Shown here: in pieces, positions 8,711 to 18,590 of the stretch
Layout of the letters: every line of letters begins with the position of its first letter
How positions within the stretch are numbered: the first letter of the stretch is position 1
From: Anaerolineales bacterium
Lineage (GTDB): Bacteria > Chloroflexota > Anaerolineae > Anaerolineales > UBA11579
NCBI GenBank assembly: GCA_026129335.1
Contig: JAHCIH010000014.1
Location: forward strand, 1 to 47,918
DNA: 47,918 nt
Direction of reading: 5' to 3'
Notes under the pieces: model-generated
The model's database searches: none
Told to the model about the DNA's origin: nothing
The model's input: only the letters and a program-made list of their open reading frames with translations
Program-made: the position numbers and the translations under genes

Positions 8711-8718
8711 AGTATAAT
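8711..8718. promoter_or_regulatory. Overlapping divergent -10 boxes (tnaA minus, hydrolase plus)
   Basis: TATAAT at 8713-8718 on the plus strand and TATACT at 8716-8711 on the minus strand overlap. The plus box ends 9 bp before the ATG at 8728 with no Shine-Dalgarno between them, so transcription would start almost at the start codon. Neither side has a good -35. Confidence 0.6.
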
Positions 8719-8727
8719 CCCACCCGT

Positions 8728-9390
8728 ATGCCTTTGGAAATTGTGCCCTTTGCGCTGGGCCCGGCGCAGACCAACGCCTACCTGGTGGCCCCGGCCGGCG
8801 GCCGCGAAGCCGTGGTGATCGACCCATCCTGGGATGGGCATATCATCCTGGCGGCCGGCCGGGAGCGCGGCTGGCGGGTGACCAGCATCTGGCTGACCCA
8901 CGCCCACTGGGACCACTTCGGCGGCGCGGGTGCGGTGGCAGACGGCAGCGACCCGCCGCCGCCCGTGGCGCTGCATCCGGACGATTACCCGCTCTGGCGC
9001 GCCGGCGGCGGGGCGGCCTACTCCGGGCTGCCGCACTTCGACCCCGGCCCGGAGCCCACGGTGGACCTGGCCCACGGGCAAGTGCTGCACATCGGCGAGG
9101 TGGAGCTGGAAGTGCGCCACGCCCCGGGGCATACCCGCGGGCATGTGATGTTCTACAGCGCCGCGGCCAGGGTGATGTTCTGCGGGGATGTGATCTTCCA
9201 GATGAGCGTGGGCCGCACGGATTTCCCGCAGCCGATGGCCGGCCTGACGCACGCCAACCACCAGGTGCTGCTGCAAAGCATCCACCGCGAGGTGCTGAGC
9301 CTGCCCGACGACACCCGGCTGCTGCCCGGCCACGGGCCGGCAACCACGGTGGGGCAGGAGCGCGAATTCAACCCCTTTTTACAGGAGTGA
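8728..9390 (+). CDS. MBL-fold metallo-hydrolase (glyoxalase II-like)
   Basis: A 220-residue metallo-beta-lactamase-fold hydrolase of the short glyoxalase II-like type. The metal ligands are visible: THAHWDH at residues 57-63 (HxHxDH), the HAPGHTRGHVMF histidine, the bridging Asp in FCGDVIF, and the final His in LLPGHGPATTVGQE. Proteins of this size hydrolyse thioesters such as S-lactoylglutathione or other thiol adducts; the substrate cannot be told. ATG 8728 is the first codon that leaves an intact N-terminal strand (LEIVPFALGPAQTNAYLV). It lacks a Shine-Dalgarno and lies just after a TATAAT. The DinB gene starts 3 nt after its stop and shares the operon. Confidence 0.9.
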   Translation: MPLEIVPFALGPAQTNAYLVAPAGGREAVVIDPSWDGHIILAAGRERGWRVTSIWLTHAHWDHFGGAGAVADGSDPPPPVALHPDDYPLWRAGGGAAYSGLPHFDPGPEPTVDLAHGQVLHIGEVELEVRHAPGHTRGHVMFYSAAARVMFCGDVIFQMSVGRTDFPQPMAGLTHANHQVLLQSIHREVLSLPDDTRLLPGHGPATTVGQEREFNPFLQE

Positions 9391-9393
9391 CGC

Positions 9394-9903
9394 ATGGCAA
9401 CGACACTGCGAGACCAACTTGTCAACTTGTACGACTTCACCTGCTGGGGCCGCGACATCCTTTTGGACAAGGTCGCCGCGCTCAGCCTCGAGCAGTTCGA
9501 GCAGGATACGCGTTTCCCGCTGAACTCGGTGAAGGAGACGCTGGTGCATATGCTCTCGGCGGACTGGGCCTATCACAAGCGCCTGGTGGGGGAGCCGGTG
9601 CCCGGCGGCCTGAAAGCGGACGACTTTGCCGATGTGCAGGCGATCCGGGATGCCTGGGCCGTGGAAGAAGGGCTGATGCGTGCTTACCTGGATGGGGCGG
9701 ATGACGAGACCCTGGCGCAGGTGGTGAAGTTCACCAACTCGCGCGGCGAGGAGTTCGAGCGCGTGCGCCAGGACATCCTCTTCCAGCTGTTGTTCCATGG
9801 CGCACAGCACCGTGCCGAGCTAGCCCAGATCCTCACCGAATACGGCCACTCGCCCGGTGACTTGGACTACGCTCTATACGTGCGCGACAAGCACGCGGCC
9901 TAG
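9394..9903 (+). CDS. DinB family protein (four-helix metal-binding)
   Basis: A 169-residue DinB/YfiT-like four-helix bundle. It has the three histidines that bind the metal in this superfamily: H52 (ETLVHMLSADWAY), and H135/H139 in LLFHGAQHRAELAQIL. Many relatives are thiol transferases (for example bacillithiol or mycothiol dependent) or nucleases of unknown role, so a thiol-linked job alongside the upstream glyoxalase-like enzyme is a reasonable but unproven idea. ATG 9394 has AGGAG at 9383-9387, overlapping the end of the upstream gene. A terminator follows. Confidence 0.85.
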   Translation: MATTLRDQLVNLYDFTCWGRDILLDKVAALSLEQFEQDTRFPLNSVKETLVHMLSADWAYHKRLVGEPVPGGLKADDFADVQAIRDAWAVEEGLMRAYLDGADDETLAQVVKFTNSRGEEFERVRQDILFQLLFHGAQHRAELAQILTEYGHSPGDLDYALYVRDKHAA

Positions 9904-9921
9904 CGATGCTTGGCGAACGAC

Positions 9922-9950
9922 AAAGAGGCAGCCAGCGGCTGCCTCTTTTT
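9922..9950 (+). terminator. Terminator after the DinB gene
   Basis: A perfect 12-bp stem (9922-9933 with 9937-9948, loop AGC), core GAGGCAGCC/GGCTGCCTC, ends in a T5 run. The same core recurs at 10522 and 11947. Confidence 0.88.
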
Positions 9951-9982
9951 GGTTAAGCGGGTAGGGCAATTCCCCTGATTAA

Positions 9983-10020
9983 ATGTGTATTTTTTCACAA
10001 TATTGTGATATAATGCACAT
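9983..10020. promoter_or_regulatory. 38-bp operator-like dyad with an extended -10 promoter
   Basis: The centre is a perfect 14-bp palindrome, TCACAATATTGTGA (9995-10008). The symmetry extends outward to ATGTG (9983-9987) and CACAT (10016-10020), with 16 of 19 base pairs matched. The right arm contains TATAAT (10009-10014) preceded by TGA, an extended -10, so a protein bound to the dyad would cover the promoter of the gene at 10062. Confidence 0.72.
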
Positions 10021-10061
10021 GTAGGACGATGTCTTGTTCGCCTTAGGGAAAGGAGTGCACC

Positions 10062-10496
10062 ATGTTCATCGCCTATTTGTTCCTGGTTAGCTTCGCAAGC
10101 CTATTCCTCTTCTATCATGCAGGGGTGGAGGGGATCACGGGCATGATGCAGGGCGCCGCCAGCGGCAACCTGGCCGCGGTTCTGCTGGCACCCCGCACGG
10201 CGCTGGTGGTTGGCCTGGTCTGGGCCTTCCACTGGATGATGCTCTCCCCGCGCCGCCGCAAGACGACCAAGACGGAACTGCAGCTGATGCAGATCCTGCT
10301 GCTTGCCGTCAGCGGCATCCTGGTGACCAGCCTGCTGGTGGAAGCCACCAACTTCGTGGACCAGTTGGGCAACCTGCTGCTGGGGCGGGGCGGCACAGAT
10401 GGCTGGCAGGTGGCGGGGCTGGGTGGCCGCGGCGCATTCGCCCTCACGCTGTGGCTCTATCACCTGCGCCTGTTCCGCGAGGTAAGCAAGGCCTAG
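10062..10496 (+). CDS. Small integral membrane protein, function unknown
   Basis: A 144-residue protein with four likely membrane segments: about 2-20 (IAYLFLVSFASLFLFYHAG), 36-62 (LAAVLLAPRTALVVGLVWAFHWMML), 74-92 (LMQILLLAVSGILVTSLLV) and a weaker one near 118-136. A basic loop (SPRRRKTTKTE) lies between the second and third. I recognise no family. AAAGGAG ends 7 nt before ATG 10062. It is transcribed alone from the dyad-bearing promoter upstream and is convergent with the XRE regulator, from which it is separated by a shared terminator. Confidence 0.75.
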   Translation: MFIAYLFLVSFASLFLFYHAGVEGITGMMQGAASGNLAAVLLAPRTALVVGLVWAFHWMMLSPRRRKTTKTELQLMQILLLAVSGILVTSLLVEATNFVDQLGNLLLGRGGTDGWQVAGLGGRGAFALTLWLYHLRLFREVSKA

Positions 10497-10517
10497 CACC
10501 GGCCGGTGAATACAAAA

Positions 10518-10550
10518 AAGAGGCAGCCAAACGGCTGCCTCTTATCTTTT
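10518..10550. terminator. Bidirectional terminator between the membrane protein and XRE genes
   Basis: An 11-bp stem (10518-10528 with 10533-10543, loop AAAC) has A6 to its left (a U-tract when read on the minus strand) and a looser T-rich tail to its right, so it works best for the minus-strand XRE gene. Confidence 0.85.
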
Positions 10551-10561
10551 TAGATTTGGCT

Positions 10562-10909
10562 TTACCGCTTTTTCTTCAATTGCTCCAGCTCAAATTTGGC
10601 GCGCATGATCAATTCTTTGCGTTCTTTCTCAGTAATGGCTTGCGAGAAGATGTGCTGCCATTCTGCTTCCAGTTCGTCCCCTACTTGCCTTTTGCTGGGT
10701 AAAAGACCCGCTTTGGCAAAAGCCAATTCGGCCGGCTGCCCGAAGGCGGCTGCCAGGGCTGCCAGCGCAGTTGCACTTGGCGTACGGTTGCCCGAGATGA
10801 TATTGGATATATGGGATTGGGAGACGCCGGAGCGGCGGCTCAGCTCGCTAATGCTCCATTGATTTTCTTGCAGCGCGGCCTGCAGCCAGTCTGAGAGTGT
10901 CGATTTCAT
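10562..10909 (-). CDS. XRE-family transcriptional regulator
   Basis: A 115-residue DNA-binding protein. Residues 4-67 form a Cro/CI-type helix-turn-helix: LSDWLQAALQENQWSISELSRRSGVSQSHISNIISGNRTPSATALAALAAAFG. The recognition helix is SQSHISNII. The rest (about 75-115) is charged and helical (EKERKELIMRAKFELEQLKKKR), probably a dimerisation segment, with no peptidase or ligand domain. ATG 10907-10909 has no Shine-Dalgarno; a TATGAT (minus, 10926-10921) lies 11 nt upstream. The control region it shares with the divergent gene at 11020 holds a dyad, so autoregulation is likely. Confidence 0.88.
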   Translation of the reverse strand: MKSTLSDWLQAALQENQWSISELSRRSGVSQSHISNIISGNRTPSATALAALAAAFGQPAELAFAKAGLLPSKRQVGDELEAEWQHIFSQAITEKERKELIMRAKFELEQLKKKR

Positions 10910-10941
10910 ATGTGGAGCAAATCATAGCCACAGGAATTACC

Positions 10942-10995
10942 TCACTAGAAATAGATTGTATTTCACTTGACATGGACGACAGCCTGCCTTATATT
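10942..10995. promoter_or_regulatory. Near-consensus sigma-70 promoter with a dyad over its -35
   Basis: TTGACA (10967-10972) and TATATT (10990-10995) are 17 bp apart and point toward the gene at 11020. Immediately upstream an inverted repeat GAAATA/TATTTC (10948-10953, 10959-10964; 5-bp spacer) is framed by TCA (10942-10944) and TGA (10968-10970); the outer TGA falls in the -35. A minus-strand TACAAT (10960-10955) could serve the XRE gene. Confidence 0.75.
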
Positions 10996-11019
10996 CAGGC
11001 CTGAGGTGGAGACAGGCTA

Positions 11020-11625
11020 ATGGGTAGATGGCTGCAAGGGGTCTTGTTTGTAATAATAGCTCGGCTGGTAATAGGGGTTTTGTGCTTGGGGTTATCAGAA
11101 ATATCAGAAAGTAGGCCGTCGAATAGGAATTACACTACCAGCAATCGCACGGCAACGGCCGTTCCTGTTTATTTTCAAAACTCCCAATACAGTCGGACCG
11201 CCACGGCCATTGCCTTGTTGACTCGTGAGCCAGCTGCCGCAACTGCTCGTTACGCCACAGCAACTGCCCGCTCTAGTTACGTGCAAGCTACTTCGACCCC
11301 ATTGCCTAGAAAAATAGACTTTCTTGGTAGTGTATGTACTTTTTGGAGGCAATTCTATACCTCACCCAAGTGTATCTATGGACAGATTGCCGCCTATGGT
11401 CCTGACTCAAACCGGTGGGACACAATCCATTTTTTGGGCGCTGATGTCTCTTCGTTAAAGATTTACGACCCCTATTTTTATTATTCTGAGCCCCTTACTA
11501 TTGGTGACTGTGTAGTTGTTTATGGGTCAGTTCAACTTCGTGATACTCAATGGATTTTTGTGCCTGATTACGATACCCCATCACCTATCGCAATATGGGG
11601 CAATTCGTCGGAATGCGAGCGTTAG
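11020..11625 (+). CDS. Membrane-anchored surface protein with Thr/Ala-rich linker and possible OB-like domain
   Basis: A 201-residue protein of unknown function. Residues 7-25 (GVLFVIIARLVIGVLCLGL) form one membrane anchor. Residues 35-95 are a low-complexity linker with repeated TAT/ATA units (NRTATAVPV, SRTATAIAL, YATATARSS, ATSTPLP), the style Chloroflexota use to tether extracellular domains. The C-terminal 105 residues are beta-rich (CIYGQIAAYG, TIHFLG, CVVVYGSVQLRDTQWIFVPD), compatible with a small OB-like barrel, with four Cys. ATG 11020 follows GAGGTGGAG. Its base composition is visibly poorer in GC than the neighbouring core genes, with codons such as TTT, TAT and ATA common, which suggests recent acquisition. 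Confidence 0.7.
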   Translation: MGRWLQGVLFVIIARLVIGVLCLGLSEISESRPSNRNYTTSNRTATAVPVYFQNSQYSRTATAIALLTREPAAATARYATATARSSYVQATSTPLPRKIDFLGSVCTFWRQFYTSPKCIYGQIAAYGPDSNRWDTIHFLGADVSSLKIYDPYFYYSEPLTIGDCVVVYGSVQLRDTQWIFVPDYDTPSPIAIWGNSSECER

Positions 11626-11634
11626 TGCGCATGC

Positions 11635-11931
11635 ATGAATTGGCTGCCGATTCTCTTATTGTCCGGAAACAGCTTGTCGAGGGATTGGATGCAGACAAGA
11701 AGTGATAAGGCTCAACATTGGTCTGTGCCATTCCTCATCCTTGGCGGATTGGGTGCACTCCCGATACCCTGCATTAATTGGGTGTGGCTCGTGCTTGGGA
11801 TCCGGCAGGGGATAAAACTTGGTTGGCCCAGAGGACTCTTTGGAATGGGCGTGTTGGTATTAGTTGCTTTTCTGGGCAGAGTGCTTATCGCCGGCTTGCT
11901 GTCGCTAGCAGACAGTATGGGTCTATTTTAA
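11635..11931 (+). CDS. Small hydrophobic protein, two membrane segments
   Basis: A 98-residue open frame beginning 9 nt after the previous stop and sharing its low GC. Hydrophobic stretches at about 32-54 (VPFLILGGLGALPIPCINWVWLVLG) and 68-90 (LFGMGVLVLVAFLGRVLIAGLLS) would span the membrane. There is no convincing Shine-Dalgarno, and an internal ATG at 11689 is a possible alternative start. I do not recognise a family. Position suggests co-transcription with the 11020 gene. Confidence 0.5.
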   Translation: MNWLPILLLSGNSLSRDWMQTRSDKAQHWSVPFLILGGLGALPIPCINWVWLVLGIRQGIKLGWPRGLFGMGVLVLVAFLGRVLIAGLLSLADSMGLF

Positions 11932-11942
11932 TGAGAAACAAG

Positions 11943-11969
11943 AAGAGGCAGCCGAAGGCTGCCTCTTTT
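11943..11969. terminator. Terminator between the low-GC genes and rny
   Basis: An 11-bp stem (11943-11953 with 11957-11967, loop GAA) followed by TT, with the same GAGGCAGCC core as the hairpins at 9922 and 10518. It can end the plus-strand pair; for minus-strand rny the T-run is weak. Confidence 0.8.
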
Positions 11970-11973
11970 GCTA

Positions 11974-11997
11974 GGCGGGTCTCAGACCCGCCCCTAC
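11974..11997. repeat. REP-like palindrome downstream of rny
   Basis: GGCGGGTCT (11974-11982) and AGACCCGCC (11984-11992) form a 9-bp inverted repeat around one base, followed by CCTACG. Its look, a GC palindrome flanked by CTAGG and CCTA, is that of dispersed intergenic palindromes; only one copy is in this window. Confidence 0.5.
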
Positions 11998-12008
11998 GGC
12001 TAGCTATG

Positions 12009-13532
12009 CTATTTGGCGAAGTCCACCGCGCGGGTTTCGCGCAGCACGGTGACCTTGATCTGCCCAGGGTATTGCATCGTCTCTTCGATCTGCTTGGCGA
12101 TGTCGCGGGACATGCGCGTGGCTTCCAGGTCGTCGACCACTTCCGGTTTGACGAAGATGCGCACTTCACGCCCGGCCTGTAGCGCGTAGCTCTGTTCCAC
12201 GCCCTTGTAGGAATTGGCGATGTCCTCCAGCGCCTTGATGCGCTTGATGTACTGCTCCAGGCTCTCGCGGCGGGCGCCGGGGCGCGCGCCGGAGATGGCG
12301 TCGGCGGCTTCCACGATCACCGCCTCCACGCTCTCCTGCTCCACCTCGTGGTGGTGGGCGGCGATGGCGTTGACCACGGTCGGGTTGATGCCGTAGCGGC
12401 GGGCGAACTCGGCGCCGATGGCCGCGTGGGTGCCCTCCACGTTGTGGTCCATGGCCTTGCCCAGGTCGTGCAGCAGGCCGCCGACCTTGGCGATCTCCAC
12501 GTCGGCGCCCAGCTCAGCCGCGATCACCGCGGCGATGCGCGAGGTCTCCACGGCGTGGTGCAGCTGGTTCTGGCCATAGGAGGTGCGGAACTGCAGCCGG
12601 CCGAGCATCTTGACGATCTCGCGGTGCAGGTTGGGCACACCGGCGTCGAACACGGCCTGCTCGGCGGCCTCGACGATGGCCTTCTCCACCTCGTCCTGTT
12701 CCTTTTTCAGCGTCTTCTCGATGCTGGCGGGGTGGATGCGCCCGTCGGTGACCAGCTTGGCCAGCGCCCGCTTGGCTACTTCGCGGCGCACCGGGTCGAA
12801 GCTGGAGATGGTCACCGCTTCCGGTGTATCGTCCACCACCACATCCACGCCGGCGGCCTGCTCGAAGGAGCGGATGTTGCGCCCGTTGCGGCCGATGATG
12901 CGGCCCTTCATTTCGTCGGAAGGCAGCACCACCACGGAGGTGGTGCTCTCCGAGACGTGCTCGCTGGCCACCCGCTGGATGGCCAGCGAGATGATGTTGC
13001 GTGCCTTCTTGTCGCCCTCTTCCTTGGCTTCGTTCTCGATGGCGCGGATGATGCGGGCCATGTCGCCGCGCGATTCGCGCTCCACTTCATCCATCAAGAC
13101 CTTGCGCGCCTCTTCCTTGGTCATGGAAGAGACCGATTCGAGCTGCTTGACGATCTGCTGGCGCTGTTCTTCCAGCTCGTTGGTCTTGGTGTCCAGCGAA
13201 GACTGGCGCTTGTTCAGGGCCTGGTCGCGTTCTTCCAGGCGCTCGGTGCGCTTGTCCAGCTCAGTGCGCCGCTGGCGCAGGCGGTCGTCCTCGCGGCTCA
13301 GGTCCTTGCGCTTGCGGTCGATGTCCGCTTCGGCGCGCTGGCGGGTTTCCAGGGCTTCGTTCTTGGCGTTGACCTGGATGACCCTGGCCTCTTCTTTGGC
13401 CTCCTGGACGATGCGGTCCGCTTCTTCCTTGAGGCGTCGTTTGGCGCTTTCGACCTGGAGGTGCTTGAGCACAAAGCCCAAAACTGCGCCTCCCAAAGCC
13501 GCGCCGATCAAAAATAGTTGGCTGTTTTCCAT
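12009..13532 (-). CDS. rny: Ribonuclease Y
   Basis: A 507-residue membrane-anchored endoribonuclease that starts mRNA decay. The order is canonical: an N-terminal membrane segment ([17 protein letters not shown], residues 5-21), a long charged coiled coil (about 25-190), a KH RNA-binding domain with [15 protein letters not shown], and an HD phosphohydrolase domain with the H...HD metal site ([27 protein letters not shown]) and AAHHHEVE. The length matches the family. AAGGAAG lies before the ATG at 13532. It starts 17 nt after the recX stop and is the last gene of the recA-recX-rny operon; an rny next to recA is a conserved arrangement in several phyla. Confidence 0.97.
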   Translation of the reverse strand: MENSQLFLIGAALGGAVLGFVLKHLQVESAKRRLKEEADRIVQEAKEEARVIQVNAKNEALETRQRAEADIDRKRKDLSREDDRLRQRRTELDKRTERLEERDQALNKRQSSLDTKTNELEEQRQQIVKQLESVSSMTKEEARKVLMDEVERESRGDMARIIRAIENEAKEEGDKKARNIISLAIQRVASEHVSESTTSVVVLPSDEMKGRIIGRNGRNIRSFEQAAGVDVVVDDTPEAVTISSFDPVRREVAKRALAKLVTDGRIHPASIEKTLKKEQDEVEKAIVEAAEQAVFDAGVPNLHREIVKMLGRLQFRTSYGQNQLHHAVETSRIAAVIAAELGADVEIAKVGGLLHDLGKAMDHNVEGTHAAIGAEFARRYGINPTVVNAIAAHHHEVEQESVEAVIVEAADAISGARPGARRESLEQYIKRIKALEDIANSYKGVEQSYALQAGREVRIFVKPEVVDDLEATRMSRDIAKQIEETMQYPGQIKVTVLRETRAVDFAK

Positions 13533-13549
13533 GTGTGGCTTCCTTGATG

Positions 13550-14179
13550 TTAGTTGGTCGTTTCTTGCAGTTCCTGCCAGGCGGCCTGGCAGGCTTCGGC
13601 CGCGGTTTCGTAGTCGAACCCGCGGCGGCCCAGGTGGGCGAATAATTTCGTGCGGAACTCCGGCCAGTCCAAGCGGGCCAGCTGGCGCGCCTTGCGGCTG
13701 GCCGCGGCCCGCGCCAAGCCGGCTTCGTCCAGCCCGTCCAGCGCCGGGGCGATGTGCTCCTCAGCGATGCCTTTTTGGCGCAGCTCCATGCGGATCAGGC
13801 GTGCGCCGCGGGGGTGCAGCTCGGCGCGGTCGGCGGCCCAGCGTTGGGCGAAGTCGGCGTCGTCCAGCAGGCCGCCTTCCTGCAGCCGGGCGATGATGTT
13901 GGCGGCGAGCTCGGCCGGCACGCGATGCTCGGCCAGCTTGCGCTGCACCTCGGCCTGCGAGCGCGGCCGGTAGCTGATGAAGCGCAGCGCGCGCTGGAAG
14001 GCTTTTTCGGCCTCGTCCTCATTTTGCAGGGCGTGGATTTTTTGTGTATCCAACTGCTGGCCGACTTTCAGCCAGGCAGCCACGATCTTGGCCAACGGGA
14101 AGGCGTATTCGCCATCCAGATAGACGCTGACCCGCTGGGGGTTGTGCTTCTGTTGTTTGATCGCTGTAATCGTCGCCAT
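13550..14179 (-). CDS. recX: Regulatory protein RecX
   Basis: A 209-residue RecX, which binds RecA filaments and modulates recombination. The three-helix tandem repeats typical of RecX are seen: [28 protein letters not shown], then [35 protein letters not shown], and [23 protein letters not shown] chose ATG 14179 ([10 protein letters not shown]); an in-frame TTG at 14188 would add three residues. No strong Shine-Dalgarno is present. It lies 235 nt after recA and 17 nt before rny. Confidence 0.92.
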   Translation of the reverse strand: MATITAIKQQKHNPQRVSVYLDGEYAFPLAKIVAAWLKVGQQLDTQKIHALQNEDEAEKAFQRALRFISYRPRSQAEVQRKLAEHRVPAELAANIIARLQEGGLLDDADFAQRWAADRAELHPRGARLIRMELRQKGIAEEHIAPALDGLDEAGLARAAASRKARQLARLDWPEFRTKLFAHLGRRGFDYETAAEACQAAWQELQETTN

Positions 14180-14189
14180 GTTAATCAAA

Positions 14190-14224
14190 AGCAGCCGTTG
14201 TCCGCCTGTACGGGTACGGCTGCT
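14190..14224 (-). other. Hairpin in the recA-recX intergenic region
   Basis: AGCAGCCGT (14190-14198) pairs with ACGGCTGCT (14216-14224) across a 17-nt loop; on the minus strand the stem is followed by TTTGATT. It could be a partial terminator or processing site that lowers recX and rny expression relative to recA. The rest of the 235-nt gap shows only a short CCGGC/GCCGG hairpin and no gene. Confidence 0.45.
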
Positions 14225-14414
14225 GCGATTAACTCACTTGGCAGGCGAGGCCGGCGAAGGGCCGGGATAGCTGAACAGGCGCTTAAGTTAGCGCAATACC
14301 TCGCTGGAAAAACTGGTCATGTCGTTTCAGTGTCCTGCATATTCGCTCAGGACGTCCAAGTGTAGTTTGCTCACAGCAGATGCCGCAGCCGCCATCCGGT
14401 AGCTGCAGGCCGAG

Positions 14415-15440
14415 CTATTCCTCAGGCTCGTCCTCGTCCAACCCCAGGTTCATCATGGGTTGGGCCTGGGCGCGCACTTGTGCTTCAATCTCGGCCGCCA
14501 TCTCTGCGTTATCACGCAAGAACGCCTTGGCGTTCTCGCGTCCTTGTCCCAGGCGCTCTTCCTTATATTGGTAGAAAGAGCCGCGCTTGGTGATGATGTC
14601 CAACTGGGTCGCCAAGTCCAGCAGGTCGCCGGACCGGGAGATGCCTTCATTATACATGATATCGAATTCGGCCGTCCGGAAGGGGGCCGAGACCTTGTTC
14701 TTGACGATACGCACCCGCGTGCGGCTGCCGACCACATCCTGGCCTTCTTTGATGGACTGCACGCGGCGCACATCCATGCGCACCGAGGCGTAGAACTTCA
14801 GCGCCATGCCGCCGGTGGTCGTCTCCGGATTGCCGAACATCACGCCGATCTTCTGGCGCAGTTGGTTGGTGAACACCACCGCGGTGTTGGTCTGCTTGAT
14901 CGCCCCGGAGAGCTTGCGCAGCGCCTGGGACATCAGCCGGGCCTGCATGCCCATGGTGGCGTCGCCCATGTCGCCCTCGATCTCGGAGCGGGGCACCAGC
15001 GCGGCCACCGAATCGACCACCACCAGGTCCACCGCGCCGGAGCGCACCAACGCCTCGGCGATCTCCAGGGCCTGCTCGCCGGTGTCCGGCTGGGAGACGA
15101 GCAGCTTTTCGACATCGACGCCGCAGCGGGCCGCGTAGCCGGGGTCGAGAGCATGCTCCATGTCGATGAAGGCGGCGGTGCCGCCGCGCTTCTGCACCTC
15201 GGCGACGATGTGTTGGCAAATGGTCGTCTTGCCCGAAGACTCAGGGCCGTAGATCTCGGTGACCCGCCCGCGGGGTACCCCGCCGACGCCCAGGGCGATG
15301 TCCAGCGAGAGCGCCCCGGTGGGGATGGCCTCCACCGCCATGTGCGCGGATTCACCCAGGCGCATGATCGAGCCTTCGCCGTAGCGCTTGGTGATCTGGT
15401 CCAATGCGTGCTCCAGTGCGTGTTTCTTTTCTTCGGCCAT
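14415..15440 (-). CDS. recA: Recombinase RecA
   Basis: A 341-residue RecA, the DNA strand-exchange ATPase that also triggers SOS self-cleavage reactions. Walker A is GPESSGKTT (residues 65-73), Walker B is [14 protein letters not shown], and the L1/L2 DNA-binding loops ([24 protein letters not shown], then [22 protein letters not shown]) are intact, with the acidic tail [14 protein letters not shown] 15440 gives the usual [13 protein letters not shown] start; upstream in-frame codons add 33 non-conserved residues. No Shine-Dalgarno and no LexA box that I recognise is visible upstream; there is an inverted repeat at 15517-15533. Confidence 0.98.
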   Translation of the reverse strand: MAEEKKHALEHALDQITKRYGEGSIMRLGESAHMAVEAIPTGALSLDIALGVGGVPRGRVTEIYGPESSGKTTICQHIVAEVQKRGGTAAFIDMEHALDPGYAARCGVDVEKLLVSQPDTGEQALEIAEALVRSGAVDLVVVDSVAALVPRSEIEGDMGDATMGMQARLMSQALRKLSGAIKQTNTAVVFTNQLRQKIGVMFGNPETTTGGMALKFYASVRMDVRRVQSIKEGQDVVGSRTRVRIVKNKVSAPFRTAEFDIMYNEGISRSGDLLDLATQLDIITKRGSFYQYKEERLGQGRENAKAFLRDNAEMAAEIEAQVRAQAQPMMNLGLDEDEPEE

Positions 15441-15516
15441 TTTGCGATTTGGGAATGTCTTTTTCGTGATTTCGGGGTTAACAAAGGTAAGTATGGAATA
15501 AAACGGGCCAACATGC

Positions 15517-15533
15517 CACTGCAACGAGCAGTG
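15517..15533. promoter_or_regulatory. Inverted repeat between recA and maeB
   Basis: CACTGC (15517-15522) and GCAGTG (15528-15533) flank a 5-bp spacer about 80 bp upstream of recA. It may be an operator, but six-base arms can occur by chance. Confidence 0.3.
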
Positions 15534-15688
15534 TACCATGAGCGCTGCGCCGCCTGATGGCGGTCAAACCGGCCCATTGGGACACAAAGTCCCTGGATTT
15601 CCAGTTCAAACAACCCATGCCAATGCCTGCCAGCCTACTACAATGGGTGGGTATTGGTCGCATCTCAGCAGACAGATTGGAGCCACGC

Positions 15689-17998
<2,310 letters not shown>

Positions 17999-18006
17999 TC
18001 TCATTC

Positions 18007-18065
18007 ACCACGAAGGCACGAAGAGCACAAAGAAAAAAACTTTGTGCCCCTTGTGTCTTTGTGGT
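18007..18065. repeat. Palindromic intergenic repeat after maeB (full copy)
   Basis: Reading ACCACGAAGGCACGAAG at its left end and ...TGTCTTTGTGGT at its right, the element is an imperfect 59-bp inverted repeat with a central stem CACAAAG/CTTTGTG (18026-18032, 18040-18046) around an A-rich loop. A left half-copy lies at 19441-19459. Confidence 0.7.
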
Positions 18066-18083
18066 TTGCTTAAGTTGAACTGC

Positions 18084-18089
18084 TACAAT
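18084..18089 (+). promoter_or_regulatory. Extended -10 promoter for the phosphatase gene
   Basis: TGC-TACAAT (TACAAT at 18084-18089) ends 6 bp before the ATG at 18096 with no Shine-Dalgarno between, pointing to a leaderless transcript. TTGTGG at 18059-18064 is a poor, 19-bp-distant -35. Confidence 0.5.
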
Positions 18090-18095
18090 CGAGAT

Positions 18096-18590
18096 ATGAG
18101 CAAACCCACTCGGCTCCTTTTTGTCTGCCTGGGCAATATCATCCGCAGCCCGCTGGCCGCGCGGCTCTTCGAGCACAAGGTCGCCCAGGCCGGGCTGGCC
18201 GACAAGTACGAGATCGACTCCGCCGGCACGGGCAGCTGGCATGCGGGCGAGCCGCCGGATGAGCGCATGGTGCGCACCGCCGCTCGCCGCGGCTTCCATT
18301 ACACCGACCGCGCCCGCCAGGTGAAGCCGGCTGACATGGACAGCTTCGATTTGGTCGTGGCCATGGATTTGGAGAACAAGTCCAACCTGGAAGCGCTGGC
18401 GGCCAATCCCGGCCAGCGGGCCAAGATCCGCCTGCTGCGCGAGTTCGACGAAGAGGCGAGCGGCAATCTGGCCGTGCCCGATCCGTGGTACGGCGGCCCC
18501 AGCGGCTTCGACGACGCCTACGACATCATCGAGCGCAGCGTGGAAAAGCTGCTCGCCGACCTGGAGTCCGGCGCGCTGCCGGTGAAGTGA
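18096..18590 (+). CDS. Low-molecular-weight protein-tyrosine-phosphatase family
   Basis: A 164-residue phosphatase with the LMW-PTP P-loop CLGNIIRSP at residues 11-19 (nucleophile C11, R17) and the late general-acid motif VPDPWYGG. ATG 18096 puts the P-loop at the usual distance from the N-terminus (MSKPTRLLFV). The next gene, a fructosamine-kinase homologue, overlaps it by 4 nt. Members of this family dephosphorylate ribulosamine- and erythrulosamine-phosphates on glycated proteins, and bacterial homologues are often beside FN3K-type kinases, so a deglycation role is more likely here than tyrosine signalling. Confidence 0.88.
   Translation: MSKPTRLLFVCLGNIIRSPLAARLFEHKVAQAGLADKYEIDSAGTGSWHAGEPPDERMVRTAARRGFHYTDRARQVKPADMDSFDLVVAMDLENKSNLEALAANPGQRAKIRLLREFDEEASGNLAVPDPWYGGPSGFDDAYDIIERSVEKLLADLESGALPVK

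Noticed and set aside
13550..15440. SOS (LexA) box in front of recA
   Set aside because: No GAAC-N4-GTTC or CTG-N10-CAG type box could be found upstream of 15440; the CACTGC/GCAGTG repeat at 15517 matches neither.
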